Of a stretch of 64,000 nucleotides of DNA, positions 1 through 12,270 are shown piece by piece (the first letter of the stretch is position 1; each line of letters starts with the position of its first letter). The stretch is from positions 78,188,023 through 78,252,022 of the forward strand of contig OZ026623.1 of assembly GCA_964020975.1 (NCBI GenBank). Direction: 5' to 3'. The notes under the pieces were generated by a model that was not told the DNA's origin, ran no database searches, and saw only the letters and a list, made by a program, of their open reading frames with translations. Source of the stretch: Hermodice carunculata. Its lineage: Eukaryota; Annelida; Polychaeta; Eunicida; Amphinomidae. A program made the position numbers and the translations under genes.

Positions 1-908
1 GTGGCCTAACAGCCAGAAGACCTTACAGGGGTAACCTGCTGACCCAACCCAGAAGAGAAAGACGACTGCAGTGGTGTAGAGCACACTCCAGGTGGACTCG
101 CCAGCAGTGGAATACCGTCCTTTTTACTGACGAGTCCCGTTTTTGTGTCAGCAGAGCAGATGGCAGAGAACGTGTGTGGCGCCGGACTGGGGAGAGATAT
201 GCAGATGCCTGTGCCCGTCAGGCAGATCGATGGGGTGGACCCTCTGTCATGGTGTGGGCAGGCATCAGCAACCGCTACCGGACACCCCTAGTGGTCATTC
301 AAGGGATCCTCAATGCTAGGCGGTACATTGATGAGGTGCTGGAGCCGCACATGGTCCCATTTATGGAGCAGCATCAAGATCTGGCGATCTTTCAGCAGGA
401 CAATGCACGTGCACACTCTGCAAGATTAACAATGAACTTTCTCAATGAGAACAACATCAATGTCATGGAATGGCCAGCGTTCTCACCCGATCTGAGCCCT
501 ATTGAACATTTGTGGGATCAGTTAGGCCAAGGTATTCAACGGAGGACACCTAGGCCTACTACCGGAAACCAGCTGATCCAAGCTCTGCAGGAAGAATGGA
601 ATAATGTTCCCCAACACAGAATTCAAACCCTGGTCAGCAGTATGCGCCGCAGATGTATAGCATGTGTTGATGCTCGAGGTGGCCACATCCCATATTGAAC
701 AGAAAAATTTGTGTGACTTTCAATTAGGGCAGTTAATGACATTTTTTGCCTGTAAGTGACGTTAATGTCGGTAGAGCGTGACATTATTTTTACGCCAGAA
801 AAGTGAATGCTTTGTTAAGTTCTAAGCACGTCTAGGTATGAAATGTTTCAAGTATAAACAATAAAATACTTCAAAATTGGCATGTGGATACTTTTCATTG
901 GGGTTCAG
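1..908 (+). mobile_element. Tc1-like DNA transposon, 3' part
   Basis: The window opens inside a Tc1/mariner element: transposase reading frame followed by about 210 bp of 3' flank ending in GGGGTTCAG and a TA dinucleotide (909-910). The 3' boundary is supported independently. The sequence just after it (TAAAATCAGG...) matches the interior of another copy of the host repeat near 59.87 kb, so the transposon appears to have inserted into that repeat. The left half, including the 5' terminal repeat, is outside the window. The element encodes its own transposase and otherwise looks ordinary. Confidence 0.85.
3..698 (+). CDS. Tc1-family transposase, C-terminal 231 residues
   Basis: The frame is open from the first bases of the window to a TGA at 696-698, so this is the C-terminal two thirds of a Tc1-type transposase (full proteins are about 340 residues). 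The catalytic DDE domain is complete. The first Asp is in FTDESRF (near base 130), the second in FQQDNARAH (near 400), and the Glu is in SPDLSPIEHLW (near 505). Thirty-four residues lie between the second Asp and the Glu, the DD34E spacing that defines Tc1. The protein cuts and pastes its own element at TA sites. The N-terminal paired-like DNA-binding domain is outside the window. No stop or frameshift is visible in the part seen, so this copy may be young, but activity cannot be judged without the 5' end. Confidence 0.9.
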   Translation, partial: GLTARRPYRGNLLTQPRRERRLQWCRAHSRWTRQQWNTVLFTDESRFCVSRADGRERVWRRTGERYADACARQADRWGGPSVMVWAGISNRYRTPLVVIQGILNARRYIDEVLEPHMVPFMEQHQDLAIFQQDNARAHSARLTMNFLNENNINVMEWPAFSPDLSPIEHLWDQLGQGIQRRTPRPTTGNQLIQALQEEWNNVPQHRIQTLVSSMRRRCIACVDARGGHIPY

Positions 909-1420
909 TATAAAATCAGGAATCTGCAGCATTCCCACATAGTGAACAACTTTGTTTGAGTCTTCTACAAGGAACATATCCACCATGTTTCAGCTTATTC
1001 TGAGTGATGGTTCTGGAGAAGAAGTCGTAAATAGCTATAACACACAAAAATTCATAAAAAATAAGAAAAAAATTGCAGCGCCACCTAGTGAACAAATTGA
1101 GAACTACAAGTCCCAGGGAGTGTTCCTGTGTGATATCAAAGGAATTAGGTGAGCGGTTTCGGAGAAGAAGATTTTTTAAGATTTACCCAAAAAAGAACAA
1201 AAAAATTCATAAAAAATCCAAAAATCACTAGACCGTGACCATTTGAAGAAACTTGGTAGAGACCCACCCAAGGCACACCTGCACCAAGTTTGACGTGGAT
1301 CTGGCAGACGGTTTTTGAGAAGAAGTCGAAAATGTGAATTGTGGACGACGGACGGACGGACGACGGACGGACGATGGACCCTCACAAAACCTCAGCTGAC
1401 TGACAAGTCAGCTGAGGTAA
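909..1420 (+). repeat. Hairpin-ended dispersed repeat, copy 1
   Basis: This is a non-coding repeat of short related segments. It includes a GCGCCACCTAGTG stretch and a GGTAGAGACCCACCCAAGG stretch, then a GACGGACGGACG run, and ends in a 13-bp-arm hairpin (1389-1418). A second copy at 59.47-60.48 kb shares the same order of segments and the same hairpin end. Similar repeats with a GACGGAC run and terminal hairpin are common in marine invertebrate genomes (general knowledge). The left part is cut by the Tc1 element. Confidence 0.75.
1389..1418. repeat. Terminal hairpin of the repeat
   Basis: Perfect inverted repeat: ACCTCAGCTGACT, a 4-nt GACA loop, AGTCAGCTGAGGT. The same core recurs at 60451-60476 at the end of the second copy, so it is a fixed structural end of the family and not chance. 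Confidence 0.85.
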
Positions 1421-3052
1421 AAACACACACTTACTTGTGAAACTACCGAGTAATCCTCCAGTCTTCTTCTGGTTCCACCGATGGAACTTGAATATTCAAA
1501 CAGAGTGCGGCAGGGAATTCCTGGACAACGTCATTTGGGTCATTTACATACAGATCTCGCGCATGCGTACATCTTATGTTTTCCGTCTGAGCCGGCTTTT
1601 CGTCTGCTTGTGCGACCAAGAAAATTTAAATTACGCTACTCACAGCGAAAAGAAACGTGCCCCAGCCGCGCGTGACAAAATAAGACAGACACACACAGTT
1701 TCCATCGGTGTTGAAAATATGGAGCGATAGCGGGTTGTAAAAGAAAGACAAGGTCAGCCTTGGGCGAGCAAGTGATGATGATGTCGCTACATTCATTCTG
1801 AACAGGTCTGACGTTCACAGCTGTGCCCAATTGTCGCACGTGCCGGAAAAAAAAAATCAAAGATCACAGGAGCCGCCCATTTCTTTGAAGTCGTTATATT
1901 CAAGTCGTCATGGATACTTGATCAGTCGTGTTTGTAATCAATTGAGATTGAATCCGAATATCATAATTATATTATAACCGCTCCAGCTTGATGAAGTTTT
2001 CTTTTCTTTTTCTTTTTTTTTGGGGGGGTGGGGGGGTGGGGAAGAGTGGCTAGGTAATCAAATTCATGGGACAAAAGTGCCGTTAATTAAGATCAGTAAA
2101 GACGACGGCAACTTCAGAGACAAAGAGAGAGAAAAAACAACAGACAAATGGGCATATTATCTACGTTTCCCGCTAACTTCGAGATAAAATTTTGTCTGCA
2201 TCGGCAGCTCTTGACTGCACATATTGCGAGGAAGACGTGCCCGCGACCTCCGCTACTTATCAAGCTGTTATTGTCTACGATGTCAAAGATTTATGTTATT
2301 CTATTCGTCATCAATTTTCCTAGGGGCACCATAAAATTTTCTCATGAACTTGACTTTATCAGTTCTGTATTTCTATAAGATTGTGCAAGGTATAATGTGT
2401 GAGTTTCTTTCTTAAGACATTTGTCTGCATGCCACTTGTGTGGGAAGTTGCAATACGTTGTTCAGAGCCTCGTCTGACAGAGAATTTTACCAACATTTCT
2501 CGACGACAATATAACGAATTTATTTTGAAAAATTAGAAAGAATTGAACTTGTAATTTCACATTGCTGTGTACCACACTAGCCAAATGCATTTGCAATGGA
2601 TTAGAACAAGCTTTGAACGTTGTCACCATTGACAGAACGGTATACTGCACAACGGTCTGAACGGGTCCTCGGGTGTCACACTGTGTTCGGTATAATGGCA
2701 CATGCGACATGAAAATTTGATGAGGAACTGTACGTTTCGAAACATAAAATTTATTATACAAAGAAGCCTCATTCTCTCACTCTTTCGGTCACTGCTTCAG
2801 CCATATCTATCTGCTATTATCGGTCGCGACCGTATACATTCTCCGAAAACACGCACACACAAGTCCAACTAAATAACATCCCATTTTTCTGCACATGCTT
2901 CCAGCACAGAATTATCTATCGTTCTTTCTTGTAAGTCATATGCAGAACAAAAGTTGATGTACATAAACTTAAGGTATCAAAAAATTTTTCCAAACAAAAC
3001 ATTTTAGTCAAGTAATTCAGAATTTCATCTGGTCCTTTCTAGATCTGCTGTG
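1421..3052. other. Unassigned intergenic DNA
   Basis: I see no protein with recognisable domains here. There is a T-rich/poly-G stretch at about 2001-2042 and short open frames of random composition. Nothing else can be supported. Confidence 0.6.
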
Positions 3053-3255
3053 GGTTTTGTGTGTGTGTGTGTGTGTTTTGTTTGTTTGTTTTGTTGTTGT
3101 TGTTGTTTGTTTGTTTTGTTGTTGTTGTTTGTTTGTTTTGTTTTGTTTTTGTTTTTTTTTTCCTTGTTTTTTTGTTTTTTGTTTGTTTTGTTTTTGTTTT
3201 GTTTTGTTGTTTTTTTTGTTTTTCTTTTGTTTTGTTTGTTTGTTTTGTTTGTTTT
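3053..3255 (+). repeat. GT / TTTG low-complexity tract
   Basis: A short GT run grades into about 180 bp of TTTG and TTG units with almost no A or C. The long open frames across it are composition artefacts. Confidence 0.9.
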
Positions 3256-3545
3256 TTATCTCGCATTTTTATTTTGGTAATTTGCGATGAAAAAAAAAAA
3301 ATACTGAGGATTTCAAATGTATCATACCATGATGCAAACTCGAAATATATGATTGCTTAATTGCATTGGAACAATCTACTATAGTGTAGAGTTGGTAGGA
3401 ACACCGCAAGGAAAATTATTCAGACGATAATATTGACAAGATCTAAGAAGAGAAAGAGAGAAAAAACGAAATAAAGATTTTGATTTGTTACGAATGCAGT
3501 GCATCGTCAATAAAACAAACATCCTAAAACAAAATTGGTAGGAAA

Positions 3546-3707
<162 letters not shown>

Positions 3708-3760
3708 CATAAGCATGAAGATAGTGTTTTGCTCACTGTAACCAAGGAGAAGGGGGGGGG

Positions 3761-3931
3761 GGGGTTTGGTACGCTGGTACAGGTAATTATTCTTCTAGAG
3801 TACGCAGTACGGAAAATAAAAATCTTTCAAAATTTTGGATAGTACGAAGTACGTAAAACAAGACGGCTTCCAGTACGGTAAATAAATAAAAAAAAAAAAA
3901 CAAAAAACAGTACGCCAGTACGAGAAACCCC
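3761..3931. mobile_element. MITE with GGGGTTT...GTAC ends
   Basis: The left end reads GGGGTTTGGTACGCTGGTAC. The right end, read on the other strand, is GGGGTTTCTCGTACTGGCGTAC. Together they form imperfect terminal inverted repeats around an AT-rich interior that has several further GTACG steps. It has no coding capacity. I assign it as a non-autonomous DNA element of unknown superfamily. Confidence 0.5.
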
Positions 3932-5678
3932 TTACCGACCTTCAAGGACGGCTTTTTCTACCATCTTTGCTGTAACATTAATAACCAATGGAACGGAGGT
4001 ACCTGCATCCTAGAACTGCTGGTACCAAATTATAGACAAATCTTGAAATTGGAAACGACGTTTGTTTCACTGCATAAAAATTTAGTTTCCTGAGATTTGA
4101 GGTCAATATGTTCCAAGTTGAATCTGTATTTGCAGTGAACGGTGAAGATGACAATCATGTGTTATTGTTTGCGACCATGTGTGTTCTCATTTGCTCGTTT
4201 TCCACACTTATGTAATCTAACGCAAACAAATATGTCTATCAAAATATATACCAATTGAACACAAACACAATCCATAGCAAACGATCGCGACTTGAATTTA
4301 TAAAAACATGCACAAGTTTAGCGTCAAAATGAACACCATACATAAAAGCTTTATTTGCTGTTTTTCGTCAATAAATGTGTCAAACATTGTCATTGACACC
4401 GGAACATTATGTAAGGCTGCATGCCGTCGTCTTCAAGTTCGAACGATGCGAAGGCCGTAGGCTTGAACAAACAACATAGGCACCGATGAGCGTACAAACT
4501 CGTCCATTTATCATTGAGTCTTGCGATACGAACATGCATGATTAAAATATGATCAAGCACAGTTAATGACATGAAAAATTCTATTCTCGTTGACGACCAA
4601 AAAAATAGTGGTATTTCACAGTTTCACTCTGTCTCCGCAGACGGCTCTGCAAGCACGTGGAGATTGCATGCAATTGTGCTTTGCTCTCGCAATATAGCGC
4701 ACGCCACGTGACCGGCGAGAGCCAACTGGTTCTAAATATATCTCTCATCAGCGAGGAATTGCCCTAGAACCGTTGTGCATGGCCGAATGCCGTTACAAAC
4801 AACACTTGCATGGTCGAATGTAAAAACTCTTTCTTGCCGCCAAAATATCATGTTTATTGACCAAAACGAAGGCACAACGGTCCTTCGACGCATGATTAGT
4901 GATGAATTACGTGGATAGGTACGTGTATGAAATATCGCGGAATGCAACTTTAAAGCACTTACATATTGTTATTGCGCCAAAACAGCGTACTTGCACAAGA
5001 CTTGTAAGGGGAAGTGATAACTTGATTACATTTTCTCGTGGACTTTTTAGATCACTGTAACAAATGCTCAATGGATTTTTTCCGTCTGATGCATCTTTGG
5101 ACGTGTTCAGACTGGTACCTGTCTGGATATGCAAAAACCTACCGAGAGCCTCATTGAGCTGACAAAAGTTCGGTGTTCACAGAATTGAGGTCACATTCAC
5201 CCACGAATACAAGCAAGATACGGAACTTCTTTAAACAGAAAGGTCCTGATAATGTGCATAGATCGATAAAGAATATCTACATTTTACATCAGCAATGAGC
5301 AGTAATACCAGTGTTACCATTAAGAGCACAAATGAAAGAAAATAACTTGCACCTTTTTAAAATCTGTTTCTTGTTTGCACCAGAATACATACGTTCGCCG
5401 GATGACATATTCTCACAGTTAGGCATTTTCAGCAATTGTGACCAGTGGTGACAGAGTATTTTCTCTTATTAAACCCTTCAGGTATCAGTCTTGTTTATTT
5501 TGCCGATATCAAATGTTAAGAATAAAGTCTTGTCACAAATCAGGACTATTAACACGACAGGAATAGTTCCTGGTTTTCAAATATTGAACTTTTTAGGTCT
5601 ACTATGTACAATGTACATGAGAGGGGGTCTCCTTACGGAGCCCCACCTAAAAAATAACATGCTGACAGAAGATATCTG
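3932..5678. other. Unassigned DNA (probably distal EIF2B4 intron 8)
   Basis: I searched the minus strand for the missing EIF2B4 C-terminal exons (the stretch following LEG and the CETYKF-type motif) and found no match with splice sites. No other recognisable coding or RNA feature is seen. Confidence 0.5.
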
Positions 5679-5814
5679 TACTGTGGCACCTCTCTCATAA
5701 GGCCACCTTTATAATAAAGCTACCATCTTCATGAACAAATAAAGTGCATTTCTATTGTATTTTAACCTTAACAACAGGTTACCTCTTTGTGGCTACTTAG
5801 CCTTGTTATAGGGG
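5679..5814. mobile_element. Diverged MITE of the GTGGTCC family
   Basis: Starts TACTGTGGCACCTCTCTCATAAGG and ends in CCTTGTTATAGGGG. Its middle (AAGTGCATTTCTATTGTA) resembles the better preserved copy at 12322-12503 (TATGGCATTTCCATTGTA). Ends are eroded. Confidence 0.45.
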
Positions 5815-5833
5815 AATAACATAGATATACATT

Positions 5834-6004
5834 GGTACCTGCTCTAAAAACCACCTCTTGTGAAAGACCACACTAGTTTTTCAGACCACCCTTTCAAGAC
5901 ACTGGCCTTTAATTTCTTTGCTAAATTACCGTCAGTGAAAGACCACCTGTCATATGTGACCACTTTTGTCTGGCATTAAGGGTGGTCTTAAATAGCAGGT
6001 ACCA
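5834..6004. mobile_element. MITE with TGGTACCTGCT terminal inverted repeats
   Basis: The left end is TGGTACCTGCTCTAAAAACC. The right end, on the other strand, is TGGTACCTGCTATTTAAGACC. The interior has repeated GACCACC steps and no coding capacity. Non-autonomous DNA element inside EIF2B4 intron 8. Confidence 0.65.
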
Positions 6005-6274
6005 TTTACGGGTATGTGTGTTTGGACAAGTTGATGACCTTATCACTTTTAAACATTAGTATTCACGGCTCACCAATTATTTTTGTGTGATCTTGTCTGC
6101 AAGGCAAATTGAACAGATGCTTTACTTTCCCCTTGCTTAAAATTACTCACTTGTCCACCTATTCAAATTATATTTGTAACAACGAACTTTTGGTTGCCCT
6201 CCGGGCACGTGTTCATGTAATATGTTGTACACCAGCTACTTTCTGCAATAGATTTCACACCAGGCAAAACATAC

Positions 6275-6366
6275 CTTCAAGCTTTGGTCGCCCGTCGACG
6301 ACAATGACCTTGAAATCCTTACCCATATCATGGGCATCACATAGCACTTTTCTGATTAAAGAAGAA
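6275..6366 (-). CDS. EIF2B4: EIF2B4 coding exon 8
   Basis: 92 nt. The acceptor follows CTTCCAG and the donor is G|GTATGT. It encodes (C)[18 protein letters not shown]...VVDGRPKLE(G), the nucleotide-fold segment ending at the family's LEG. It enters in phase 2 and leaves in phase 1. This is the last exon I can find. Confidence 0.9.
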
Positions 6367-9300
6367 CTGGAAGAAAAATTTAATTACAAATGAAATCAAA
6401 CTGGAATCATATGTACAGCTGTCGGTTTTAATTTCTTATGGACAGATGTATACATAAAAGAGTGTTTTATCAGTGCATCAAAAAATGTATTCTTGATGCA
6501 TATGTGTACTTTCAACAGCTAAAAATTCTTACATCCAGCCAATAAATATATAAGCATAATAATTTTTCAGTAACCTTGCACCTGATAAACTGATTGGAGA
6601 CATAAACTCTCAAGGACCTACACGTAACACCATTATATCAGGCTGAAGCAAATGAAATTTTCAAAAAATGGTTGAGTGTCATATGTCAGGTGCTTTTTTT
6701 GTTCTAGAGCGATATAGGCGATAGGTCAAGATTTCTGCAGCACACTTTCAGGGCATTTGTTGTGGAAAGCTATCGACTTCATCCAGAGTGAGTAAAAAAT
6801 AAATAAAATGATTATGAGTTAACCTGGAATAAATACGAAAGGCAGTAAGTCATGTATACTTTGGTCAAGCCAGGTGAATGGAGGCATTTCAAGGAAGCAT
6901 GGTGCAATTTTGCTCACAAATGTAACACACAGCACTGAACAAGTAAACCTCACAAGAATATAGCTTCCTGAATCACTAGCAATCATAGATGATGACAAAT
7001 GATATCACAAGATACTGAAAACCTACCATATTCATTCTATTAATGGTACATGTTGTAACAATGGCACCACCCTCCCCATTTTTGGAAAAAGGCCAAGATT
7101 TTCATTGACAATGACATATGTTTATGCTCAATTCTAGTCCAATGCATGTTTTTCACCCACATTATATGTAATCTACTTTTCCAAAGGTCACTGTGCGCTT
7201 GTTAGAATGACTACAGCATGTCACCGTCAATTACAACATTGTCCACACCAAATTTACGTCCCACTCACCATGCATAAACAGCAATAACATCTCCGTTGCA
7301 TATTTTCGTACTGGCATAAGTCTTTGAGATAGCCTCCCCAGCAAGAATGATTTTCTCTTTCAGGAAGCTATCAATGACCTCATAAAGTCTTTGTTTGGCC
7401 TGAAACATGCAAAGTAGTCAATTTTATTTTTACCTACATGCGGAGTTTCAAATGCGAATTGTTTGTACAGTGAAACCTCATTATAATGACACTCCGATAT
7501 CCGATATATTCATTATAATGACTCAAGTTTTGAATGGCAAAAGTTCATCTTCCTTGTTACTTGATTCCTTTATGTGACATATTCAGTTATCTGACACATT
7601 TCTAAGGCAACAAATGGTGTCACTATAACCAGTTTTCACTGTAATACAGCAGCTACAAGGTAAGGGCAAACTTAGACATTTTCAAGACAAGTCATGTTGT
7701 TTGGACAAGTAAATTTTCAGACTTGAAAAGTAAAAATTTTAAGCTTAATAGATGTTTAACCTGCTACTTGTCTGAATTTGGGACAAAAAGTACCACGGGA
7801 AAAGATACAAAATACTAAATGTCAAGCCCTGAGTGGTAAGTTTGTGTTATGAATGCAAAGAATTTGTCAGAGCATTGTCATAACTATGTCCGTTTTTTTT
7901 TTTTCACATTTGGTAAATTACCTTAATACATGTACTTCATGGTTGATTAAACAGCCAGGACATTCATAAAGACAATGTCTTAAATCTTTTGGCACAAAAA
8001 AACATTATATTTGAAACTGCTTTTTTGTTAACCATACAAAAAAAGGCCATTATTTTTCCAACGCCGATGGAGTTGAAGAAAACTCTGCAGCAGGAAGAAA
8101 TTCTGTGAAACAAATGTTACAGCAATGTAGAGTAGATGTATGTACTTTATAAAAACATGTCAATTGATAAATGTTGCATTCATAATTACATATACATGTT
8201 CCTCCAAGCTGGAGTGGAGTAGAGAAAACATCCAGATTGGTCTGTCTGGCAGGCAAGTTAATACAAGGCAATACATGAACAGAAGTTTCTTCTGAAGGTG
8301 TCAAACTATGCAGCCACAAAAACAAATTAAATGTACATGTGTGAGAACCAGTAAAAAAAAAACTGGCTCAGGAATGTGCGTCTACTATATGTCTGTGAGG
8401 AATTCACATTTTGCCTATAATTAAATCATTTGTGTGAAGACCGGCACATTGTAGAAACATATTTATCTTCATATTTGATGTTTATTGAGTAATAAAACTT
8501 TCAGGTTCATAAGCTGGCATGTGATGCATACTGTGCTGAAACAACAGTCAGCTGAGCTTACGAGATCCCATATTGTAGGAAAATGAAATTATGCAACATA
8601 TGACACCATAAAATATAAAATAAACAGAAGCACACAGGTGAATCATAGACTTACATGTTTATGCAAGAACCACTTTCCCCCTCAAACTGGTCAAAAACAG
8701 CTGGTGGTCAAATATTACCTGATTCAATGTTTTTTTTCATTAATTTTAATGGTAAAAACAAACAATTTGATAACTGTAGATAAGATCTATCAAGATAGCT
8801 TGTCCCAGGTCAATAATTTTCCTTAGTGAGGGTTGGGCACTAGCATACCAAGGAAAGCTACTGACTCAATCTTAGTTCAAAGTAGAGTGTCATACAGTAA
8901 GTTACCAATTGATTTTGTTCAACTGTGCCATTTCATTCTATAAAATACCCACCCATTCCATTTCTTTCTTGGTTTAAACATATTTATTTCAAAAAAGCTA
9001 TTGGAAAAGAGGGCAGAGCCCTATATGAATCCCTTTCTTGAATCAACAATTGACAGCGAATTGTGAACAGTGTATGAACAGATCATACCTCAGCATCAGT
9101 CATCTCAGGAGGTGTGTTGGTGATATGCCACTTGATGTATTTGATTGCAGTTCCCATACTCACAGCTAGAGGGCGACAATTAGTTAGGAAGCTGGAAGTG
9201 CAACAGTATTGAAGATCTTCAATTTCTCACACAACTCAAACTGTCGGAAAATTTAACATGATACATGTATTTGTGTTAGCATTAAACATGCATAAAGTGA

Positions 9301-12225
9301 GTACATGTGCTCTGAATGTTTATCTTTTACCTGTCACTGTAATTAGATTGTAGTTTTAGTTACACAGCTTTTGCAAAAATGTTTCCAATAAAGTTGGTCA
9401 GTCCTGACAATATCTGACAAAAGTACATGCAGTTATTTCCTCTGTGATGCAATTTGGGAATTACATTTATTTCTTATGAAATGATTTATGCTCCACTTTT
9501 CGCTTTAGGTCGTCCTCGTTATTATGTTGGAGACCCTTTAGCAAAAAGCTAGGTAGGTAGGTAGGGCTTTTGACTCCTTCTTTCTTTCTTTTTTTTTTAG
9601 GGGGGGGGGGAGTCAGGTGTGTGCTAAATTGTCCCTGGTCCATTCAGAGTTGAACTATTCAAAGATGATCAATCGGAACTACATTTGCACCCTTATTGAT
9701 CAATTAACAGTAAATTAACACTGGTAGCCAATGCTGAAAAGAGAATCATTGAATTCTGAATTCACCATGTGCATTTGAAGCATCAACTCATAGGCTCATG
9801 CTCTGTAGAAATCAGCAGCAGTGATGCTTAACCATTAATAGCAGCATGACTTCAGCATTAATTTTTAAAGTTTAAATTTACTTTAAAAAGGTCTGACATT
9901 TTTAGTTGCAATAAGCACAAGAGCTATGATAATGTATTAAGTTGTTAATGCTCACCAAATCACAAGCATTCCTTCCTTGCTCACAAGAGTTTTGAAAATA
10001 ATGCTCAAAATGTTCCCTCACAATTTGAATGTGCCTAAAATTTATATGGTAGACTCAATTTAACTGGAACTTCCAATCAATCTTTCTGGGTTTTTTGGGG
10101 GGGAGGGGGGGTGGTGTCACAGGACTGCTAGATGTACAGTGAACTCATTATGATGACACCATCTGTTACCTACGAAATGTGTCAGATAACTGAATATGTC
10201 AGATAAATGAATCAAATGCCAAGGAAAATTAACTTTTTCCCATGAAAATCGGTTATATTGAATATGTCAGATAAGTGAGTGTCAAAAAGCAACAAAAATA
10301 CAGTGTGCTTGTACATCCATATACATTGGACACACCCTGTCAAGCAACCCAAAAGAATTTACATATGGCCTATGCGCTAACTGAAGAATTTGGATGGACG
10401 ACAATACAACAAACAAATAAACAAAAATGGATGGCAGTTCTTTCCTACCTGATACATGGTTTTATTTTGGCATCAAGGTCTCTGGACAATTCTTTGTGTT
10501 GGGGTGTTGAGTAATCCATGATAACCTGAAAAACATGAAAAAAAAAATATGCTTCTGAAAACACAGACAAACTTTACTATTATGCTCTGTCAATTTTGCC
10601 ATTGCTAGAAAAACCTGACACATGCTAGAGTTGCGGCGAAAGGTTAACAGATCAAATTACCATGAATTTAGCATCTACTTGTACCTGAGTCTTATGTGGG
10701 TTGGTGGTGGGGGTGGGGGGCTGGAGGGGGGGGGGGGTGCTGGCCAGCAGGGACAGATCTAGGCCTTCAATATTAAAACAGTAATCACTACAGAATACAA
10801 CCTAACTCTCACACAATTGATGTTAAAATAAATGAGCCATTTGCAGAATTCAGCAGCCATATGAATGAAAAATTTGGCTAATGGCACCAGCAGTCCCTGG
10901 AGTAGCCTATCATTGCAAGTTGGCTCTTGAATGACCCCGGCTGGTTTGACCAAGAGTCTCCCAGTTACATGATCATGATGATCTGCATGTATATCTTTTT
11001 CATTCAAAATATCACAGTTAACTAAAATACTTCCAGATCACCCTTTCACTGTTATTTTTTAATATTTGAGTTCACAAAGATCACAATCATATCCAAGAAA
11101 AAATGTTGGCCAACTGTTCCAGTGAGTGTTGCCATTACCCATTAACCCTTTCCCCCTTAAACTGGCCAAAACTGGCTGGTGGTCAAATGTCGTCTGCTTC
11201 AGCGTTTTCAACTGATTTCAACAGGAATGAAAAACAATTTGACTGAGAATTGAATATGAGACCTGTCAAGATCACATGCCCCAGATCAACAACTTTCCTC
11301 AGCATGGGTTGGGCACTAAGTGCCCAACCCATGCTGAGGAAAGTTGTTGACTCAGTCTTAATATAAGGGGGAAAGGGCTAATTTTAGTAAAAGCCATGCA
11401 AGAGTAAAATCTGTTGCTACCAAATGCTTGCTCAGTGTCAATTAGTTATACGGTAGACAGTTGAAGACAGTTGTGCACAGTCAACATATCTTTGTGCACA
11501 TGCATGTATGTATATGGTTTAGATATACACCATACATGTACACAGAATTCACCACTTGACATTACTTTAAGATTTTAAACTTTAACTGTCTCTCCCACAG
11601 ATTTTTGCATGGAGACCAATGCTCATGGGTTGACAACTACCAGTACATGAGCCAATCATTATAGCCATGGTACAGTTTGACTACAAGAACTAAAGCCAAG
11701 GTTCATGACAGTACGATATGTATGTATCTCAGGTCATGTCACAGTAAGTACTGTAATTATAATTGTACAACGGATCAGATTTGCCTGCTAAACAGACGTT
11801 CTTGGCCGGCATTTAACTGACTGTGCCCGGCTGAGGCTGGTCAAAACCTTGCGCCCCAAGAAAGTTTGCTATGGAGGCAAGGACCAGATATACTTAAGAC
11901 TTTGATATATCACTCAGAAAAGAACACATTGGTTGCTGGTGGTAAATACAGATAACCAATGACAAGTGTGCAGCATCAGAATTATGCATGGGAAGTAATT
12001 GGGGGGGGGGGGGGGTGGTGCTACTTGATCGAGTAGCAACACTGGTAGGTTTGACTGTGTCACAGTGATACCATTGCTTTATGTACAAGTGCAATCAATT
12101 ACCTTTTTTTCCCCAAGGGTAACTCTTAAGTATGTGTGCATTTGATCATTTTGTTGGGCTGAATTCTAATTTCGCACAGAATTTAAAAAAAAAAAAATTC
12201 TCAAAACAAAATAAAAAAAGCAAAA

Positions 12226-12270
<45 letters not shown>

